Shown: in pieces, positions 63,206-64,000 of the stretch
Numbering within the stretch: the first letter of the stretch is position 1
Layout of the letters: each line of letters begins with the position of its first letter
Origin: Sulfuracidifex metallicus DSM 6482 = JCM 9184
GTDB taxonomy: Archaea > Thermoproteota > Thermoprotei_A > Sulfolobales > Sulfolobaceae
Reading direction: 5' to 3'
Assembly (NCBI GenBank): GCA_032834875.1
Contig: CP135238.1
Location: 1,836,001-1,900,000 of the forward strand
Length of the DNA stretch: 64,000 bases
Position numbers and translations under genes: made by a program
Notes under the pieces: generated by a model
Told to the model about the DNA's origin: nothing
What the model saw: the letters and a program-made list of their open reading frames with translations, nothing else
The model's database searches: none

Positions 63206-63852
63206 TTTAATTCACCGTGGTAAGGTATTAATCTCTTAAATGGAAGAGAAATTAGAAAATTAAATGATTTCAAAGCCTTCCCTTGATCCCAGTTAAAGAA
63301 TGACAACGGGGGTCTGATACCTCCGTCCACTCTAAGCGCGTCTCCTGTAATTAGCGTTTCACCGTTGAAGAGAGCTATATGGCCTGGAGTATGACCTGGG
63401 ACATGTATAATCCTGAACCCTGAGATTTCCTCCCCTCCGTTAACTCTTACATCAATTCGTGGAGGTTCGTAGGTGATCTCATTTATCCTCTTTATGGTGG
63501 ACTCGAACTCGTTTCTCGAAACATTTAATTCCCTTACCACATCTTCATAGTTTAAATTAAATTCCTTGGGTGTGAAGTCTTCTAGCTTGTGTGCTATGAT
63601 TTTTGCATGAGAAATTCTTCTAATTATCTCAGCATTACCTGCGTGATCCGGGTGAGAATGAGTCAGAAGAATAAATCCTACATCGTCTAATGAAAATCCT
63701 ATATTACGTAATCCTCGTTCTAACTGGTCTAGATTTTGAGGTAGAGATGTGTCAACTAAGGTTAAACCATCGTCAACTATAGCTACTACGTTATGAGGTA
63801 AAACCTTTCCAAAGAAGTTCTCTTCCTTTAGTTTTATTACTTCAATCCTCAT
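63202..63852 (-). CDS. MBL-fold metallohydrolase
   Basis: The ~216-residue product has the metallo-beta-lactamase signature '[16 protein letters not shown]' (HxHxDH), '[19 protein letters not shown]' (His), '[12 protein letters not shown]' (bridging Asp) and a terminal His in 'LIPYHGELN'. It could be a glyoxalase-II-like thioesterase or another hydrolase. ATG 63852 is favoured because GAGGT lies six bases before it; a TTG at 63858 is also possible. It overlaps the cysteine-rich gene before it and the radical SAM gene after it, so it belongs to the same operon, in which its job is unknown. Confidence 0.85.
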   Translation of the reverse strand: MRIEVIKLKEENFFGKVLPHNVVAIVDDGLTLVDTSLPQNLDQLERGLRNIGFSLDDVGFILLTHSHPDHAGNAEIIRRISHAKIIAHKLEDFTPKEFNLNYEDVVRELNVSRNEFESTIKRINEITYEPPRIDVRVNGGEEISGFRIIHVPGHTPGHIALFNGETLITGDALRVDGGIRPPLSFFNWDQGKALKSFNFLISLPFKRLIPYHGELN

Positions 63853-64000
63853 GCTCAAACCTCGGTATAAGTTCTATAGGAGGAGACAATCTCTCCATTT
63901 TTCCAGGAGATTCTCCGTCTACCTTTAGAACCCTCTCAGCTATAATGTCACAGTATTTGCATTGGACACAACTCTTAGATTCACAATCATTATATTTGAA
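63842..64000 (-). CDS. C-terminal part of a cysteine-rich protein, cut by the window edge
   Basis: The minus frame is open from 64000 for 52 codons to a TGA at 63844-63842. It reads '[20 protein letters not shown]' then '[20 protein letters not shown]'. The C-x5-C-x2-C-x2-C spacing suggests an iron-sulfur or zinc site. The stop lies eleven bases into the MBL gene, so this is the next gene upstream in the same operon. Family not recognised from this piece. Confidence 0.55.
   Translation of the reverse strand, partial: FKYNDCESKSCVQCKYCDIIAERVLKVDGESPGKMERLSPPIELIPRFEHED

Noticed and set aside
1-64000. tRNA, rRNA, 7S RNA or RNase P RNA genes
   Set aside because: No T-loop GGTTCAAATCC-type motifs with matching stems were found. 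The one GC-rich structured block (38098-38285) lacks the conserved 7S or RNase P motifs.

Overview
The window reads as crenarchaeal chromosome, most likely a thermoacidophile of the order Sulfolobales. It is AT-rich. Genes inside operons have GGTG(A)-type Shine-Dalgarno sequences, while lead genes have a TATA box about 26 bases before the start codon, as in leaderless archaeal transcripts. It also carries Sulfolobales-type families: TusA/DsrE/YeeE sulfur carriers, a sedolisin (S53) acid protease, DUF973, a fused two-domain lycopene cyclase and a Crn1-type ring nuclease. The genus cannot be fixed from the sequence alone. No rRNA, tRNA or CRISPR array was seen.

Layout. 0-6 kb: a secreted beta-propeller gene and a cut membrane protein, then a sulfur-trafficking locus (two CDQC proteins, three TusA-type proteins, a YeeE/YedE transporter, a small membrane protein and a DsrE protein). 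6-17.6 kb: a duplicated GT-C-like membrane protein, a DUF973 protein, a pyruvate-oxidase-like TPP enzyme, and a two-gene operon for a secreted S53 protease and a PNGase A-like amidase. 18-22.6 kb: a methylcitrate/citrate module (prpD, prpB, a CBS protein, citrate synthase) divergent from malate dehydrogenase. 23-31.7 kb: a coiled-coil protein, M20 peptidase, YdjM-like protein, a YkoEDC-like ECF transporter and an MFS exporter. 31.9-36.3 kb: a complete route from phytoene to zeaxanthin in two divergent operons, with a glycosyltransferase-like gene attached. 36.3-41.1 kb: an amino-acid permease, a structured IS200/IS605-type remnant, a PQQ-type propeller and a divergent surface protein.

41-55.5 kb looks eroded. 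An MFS gene, a beta-helix surface gene, three glycosyltransferase genes, a surface protein and a membrane protein are each broken by a frameshift, stop or truncation. Among them sit apparently intact genes: an orphan ring nuclease, a small zinc-ribbon protein, a Tat-exported LamG-like protein, a GT2 enzyme, a winged-helix regulator and an RmlA-like nucleotidyltransferase. The first 38 kb has almost no such lesions.

56-64 kb: three enzymes that together would turn glucose-1-phosphate into UDP-xylose (GalU, UDP-glucose dehydrogenase, UDP-glucuronate decarboxylase-like), another GT2, a proline dipeptidase, and an operon of two radical SAM/SPASM enzymes of the AhbC/NirJ and AhbD type with an MBL-fold protein and a cut cysteine-rich protein, possibly for haem synthesis.
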